Part shown: one piece after another, positions 6,048 through 8,027 of the stretch
How the letters are laid out: each line of letters starts with the position of its first letter
Position numbering within the stretch: position 1 is the stretch's first letter
Assembly (NCBI GenBank): GCA_900554695.1
Contig: USHV01000045.1
Coordinates: 1-8,027, forward strand
Direction of reading: 5' to 3'
Source: an uncultured Prevotella sp.
GTDB taxonomy: Bacteria > Bacteroidota > Bacteroidia > Bacteroidales > Bacteroidaceae
DNA length: 8,027 nucleotides
The notes under the pieces: model-generated
What the model saw: the letters and a program-made list of their open reading frames with translations, nothing else
Told to the model about the DNA's origin: nothing
The model's database searches: none
Program-made: the position numbers and the translations under genes

Positions 6048-6079
6048 AAAAAACCGGTAATGTGATTTACATTACCGGT
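6048..6079 (-). terminator. Intrinsic terminator of the minus-strand surface-protein gene
   Basis: ACCGGTAATGT (6053-6063) and ACATTACCGGT (6069-6079) form a perfect 11-bp hairpin with a 5-nt loop. On the minus strand it runs into six T residues. On the plus strand no T-run follows, so it serves leftward transcription, about 53 nt past the stop at 6132. Confidence 0.92.
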
Positions 6080-6131
6080 CCGTAAACATCCAGCCTCACG
6101 GTTGGATATTAACGCATGATGAATATCTTTA

Positions 6132-7877
6132 TCATTTCACAATGTATTTCTTACCGTTCACGATGTATATGCCTTTTGGCAGATCGTTGAGCGATTTGTC
6201 TGAAGCAACCTTTTGGCCGTTGATGTTGTATATGCCTTCAACAGCATTCTCGGCCGGCATTTCTGTCACGATACCGTTTATGTCAGTCGTTCCGTTACCG
6301 TTGTCGATGACGAAAGTCTTTGGTTCTGATGACGGGGTTGTCTCTGTGAGATACCATGCAGTACCTATCAGACTGCTCCAGTCACTTGTCAGATGATACA
6401 TGTTTCCACCTGACATGACGTACGATCCGGCAGGTGCGGATGTCGGGTGATAGTTGTAGTATGTGTAGCGCAGCAATCCGTCGCCTGTGATTGCAGTGCC
6501 GCTTGCATTGATACCGTTCGGACAGCTGATACCTTCGAACTGATAGATGTATCCGTGCTGATAGGTAACTTGCTCAGGATCCTCTTCATATTTAGGGTCA
6601 GCCTCGTTTCTTCTGTTGAATGTGAAAGGACTGTCTTCGTTGTGACCTGCCTCTTTGGTTACCTTTATGAGATAGCATCCGTTTGCTTTGATTGCTGCGT
6701 CGTAGCTGTTGTCAAGATCTACAGGAGTGAAAAGTATCTGATTCGGATTCTGAGGATTGATACCGGTGAGTTCGCAAAGTTCTGCGTCTTCACCGAAAGT
6801 CTGTTTCACCTGTGATCCCAGAATATCCACCGGCAGTGTGAGTGCGCTCCATTGTCCGATGTTGAACTTGCGGCTTAGGTTGAAGTAATATGGCTCGTTG
6901 TATTTGTATTTATCCACAGCGTCTTCGCTTCCGTATGCGTCAACGCCGAAGGCCAAATTCTCATCAGCATTTCCGATATAGTAAAGGCTGATATTGTCAA
7001 CATACACACGGCCGCCGGTTGCATCCTTGCTTACGCCGAGTTCAAGGCTTCCGTTAGCTCCAACTGTCACGTAAACGACAACCCGATGGAAGTTTTCGTC
7101 AGGCGTGTACTGGTCGCCTTGAGCGAGAAAATAGGCTGCCGGAACGTTGCGGCGGAAGTATTGCTTGTCTGTTTCACTGAGTCCGTCATAATGCTGATTC
7201 ACATATCCCATGAATGTATTGTAGTCATCGCCGGAGATAACCGGAATTATTGCTCTTGAATCATTAGCGTACAGATAGGCGTTGGATGCGTCTGTGGTGT
7301 TAGGTTCGTTGTATGCACCGCCTGTATAAGGACTTGCATCGTTTATGTCGAAGAATGCCTGAGCGCTGACAGCGTAAAGTCCCGGTGTAAGACCGCTGAC
7401 TGTCTGGTAGAACGTTCCTGTGGCGTTACCGATCTCCAGACATCCGAAGGCACCATAATTAGAAGCATAACCGTCATTGCTGCCGGTTGTTCCCATATGA
7501 GGATCTATTGATGTGCAATAGTCGCTATTGGTATAATTTAATCCTGTTGTTGACCAAAAAAGATTATTTACATCACTCACATTACGTATAAAACGTGAGT
7601 TAAGGAGAAGTCCACTGATATTATAACGGCCTTGTGCTGATGCATCTTTTATTGCTTGTCTGTAGTCGGCGGCTGTTATCAGATACCATTCGTCCGCATT
7701 ACGGGATGTACCATCGGCCATCACACATCCTGTAGATGTGTCATATCTATAATAGCTATTGTTGTTTACAATTCTGTATGTGTTTGTTTCTGTTTGTTCA
7801 AACTTTATTGCAGCATAGTCTGTAGATTTGTTTGGTTCAGGTCTGTCTATGAAGATGCGGCCAGTATTATCATCCAT
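6132..7877 (-). CDS. Bacteroidales surface/secreted protein with C-terminal sorting-like tail; 5' end defective or incomplete
   Basis: From ATG 7877 the product is 581 residues, but this is probably not the native start. Residues about 1-75 look like a repeat module that recognises ligands (TYRIVNNNSYYRYDTSTG, then EWYLI). About 85-300 resembles the jelly-roll carbohydrate-binding-like modules of Bacteroidales surface proteins, with TFYQTVSGLTPGLYAVSAQA and GSLELGVSKD..GRVYVDNISLYYIG. About 335-530 carries the QWSALTLPVDI ... GCYLIKV pattern common in large Bacteroidales extracellular proteins. The end, about 542-581 (EGIYNINGQK ... GIYIVNGKKYIVK), is like the type IX secretion/Por sorting tail. 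No catalytic domain is recognised. The frame stays open and coding-like upstream to 7976 (RAYYYFEGPIVNSAQG precedes the ATG), then meets TGA at 7977-7979. No signal peptide or other ATG/GTG/TTG start lies in that stretch. A truncated gene, pseudogene or sequence error are all possible. A perfect terminator follows the gene. Confidence 0.8.
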   Translation of the reverse strand: MDDNTGRIFIDRPEPNKSTDYAAIKFEQTETNTYRIVNNNSYYRYDTSTGCVMADGTSRNADEWYLITAADYRQAIKDASAQGRYNISGLLLNSRFIRNVSDVNNLFWSTTGLNYTNSDYCTSIDPHMGTTGSNDGYASNYGAFGCLEIGNATGTFYQTVSGLTPGLYAVSAQAFFDINDASPYTGGAYNEPNTTDASNAYLYANDSRAIIPVISGDDYNTFMGYVNQHYDGLSETDKQYFRRNVPAAYFLAQGDQYTPDENFHRVVVYVTVGANGSLELGVSKDATGGRVYVDNISLYYIGNADENLAFGVDAYGSEDAVDKYKYNEPYYFNLSRKFNIGQWSALTLPVDILGSQVKQTFGEDAELCELTGINPQNPNQILFTPVDLDNSYDAAIKANGCYLIKVTKEAGHNEDSPFTFNRRNEADPKYEEDPEQVTYQHGYIYQFEGISCPNGINASGTAITGDGLLRYTYYNYHPTSAPAGSYVMSGGNMYHLTSDWSSLIGTAWYLTETTPSSEPKTFVIDNGNGTTDINGIVTEMPAENAVEGIYNINGQKVASDKSLNDLPKGIYIVNGKKYIVK

Positions 7878-7949
7878 TAAGGCGATGCAACTTCCCTGAG
7901 CAGAGTTAACAATCGGTCCTTCAAAGTAGTAATATGCTCTAAAAGTACC

Positions 7950-7967
7950 ACTCTTCCTCAGAAGAGT
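7950..7967. repeat. Perfect 7-bp inverted repeat at the 5' break of the surface-protein frame
   Basis: ACTCTTC (7950-7956) and GAAGAGT (7961-7967) flank a 4-nt loop. It lies in the open frame only about 10 bp inside the in-frame TGA at 7977-7979. It may be a hairpin in the mRNA, a recombination or insertion footprint, or chance. Confidence 0.4.
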
Positions 7968-8027
7968 TAGTCTTACTCAAGTTTCGGATTTAGACTTTGA
8001 GGTTGAATTTATTGCATAAAAAAGGCT

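Overview
The window looks like chromosomal DNA from a member of the order Bacteroidales (Prevotella, Muribaculaceae or Bacteroides-like). Three things support this. Several intergenic regions carry the Bacteroidetes -7 promoter element TAnnTTTG, in two cases with a TTTG -33 box. A divergent rsfS-ftsH pair has the Bacteroidetes form of FtsH. A large surface-type protein ends in the GIYNINGQK...GIYIVNGKK tail typical of Bacteroidales secreted proteins. I cannot name the species.

Layout. Bases 1-2062 (minus strand) hold a two-gene unit. rsfS encodes a ribosome silencing factor, and 74 bp downstream ftsH encodes a membrane AAA+ zinc protease whose 3' end runs off the left edge. Its likely promoter faces left at 2177-2184. 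Facing right from the same intergenic region is a tRNA-Gln (anticodon CTG) with its own promoter and a strong intrinsic terminator.

Bases 2435-3290 would normally be left blank. They contain a complete small minus-strand transcription unit: a near-consensus promoter at 2965-2996, a purine-rich ribosome binding site, a 28-codon ORF for a hydrophobic mini-protein (2820-2906), and two successive terminator hairpins. The second hairpin pairs fully only in the minus-strand RNA. Degenerate CCGTyGTCG repeats and palindromes flank this unit.

Bases 3343-5852 (plus strand) hold a polytopic membrane protein of the LPG-synthase-TM/flippase-like family, apparently starting with TTG, followed 29 bp later by pepD, an M20-family zinc dipeptidase with a complete metal site. 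A long two-part terminator follows pepD. A second perfect hairpin ends the convergent minus-strand gene.

Bases 6132-7976 (minus strand) hold a long open frame for a Bacteroidales surface or secreted protein with carbohydrate-binding-like modules and a C-terminal sorting-like tail. Its 5' end is abnormal. Coding-like sequence continues upstream of the only ATG (7877) but meets an in-frame TGA at 7977-7979, with no signal peptide in view. The gene is therefore truncated, mutated or mis-sequenced there.

The genes are mostly housekeeping: translation control (rsfS, tRNA), membrane proteostasis (ftsH) and peptide catabolism (pepD). The best candidate for something undescribed is the 28-codon gene and its autonomous transcription unit.
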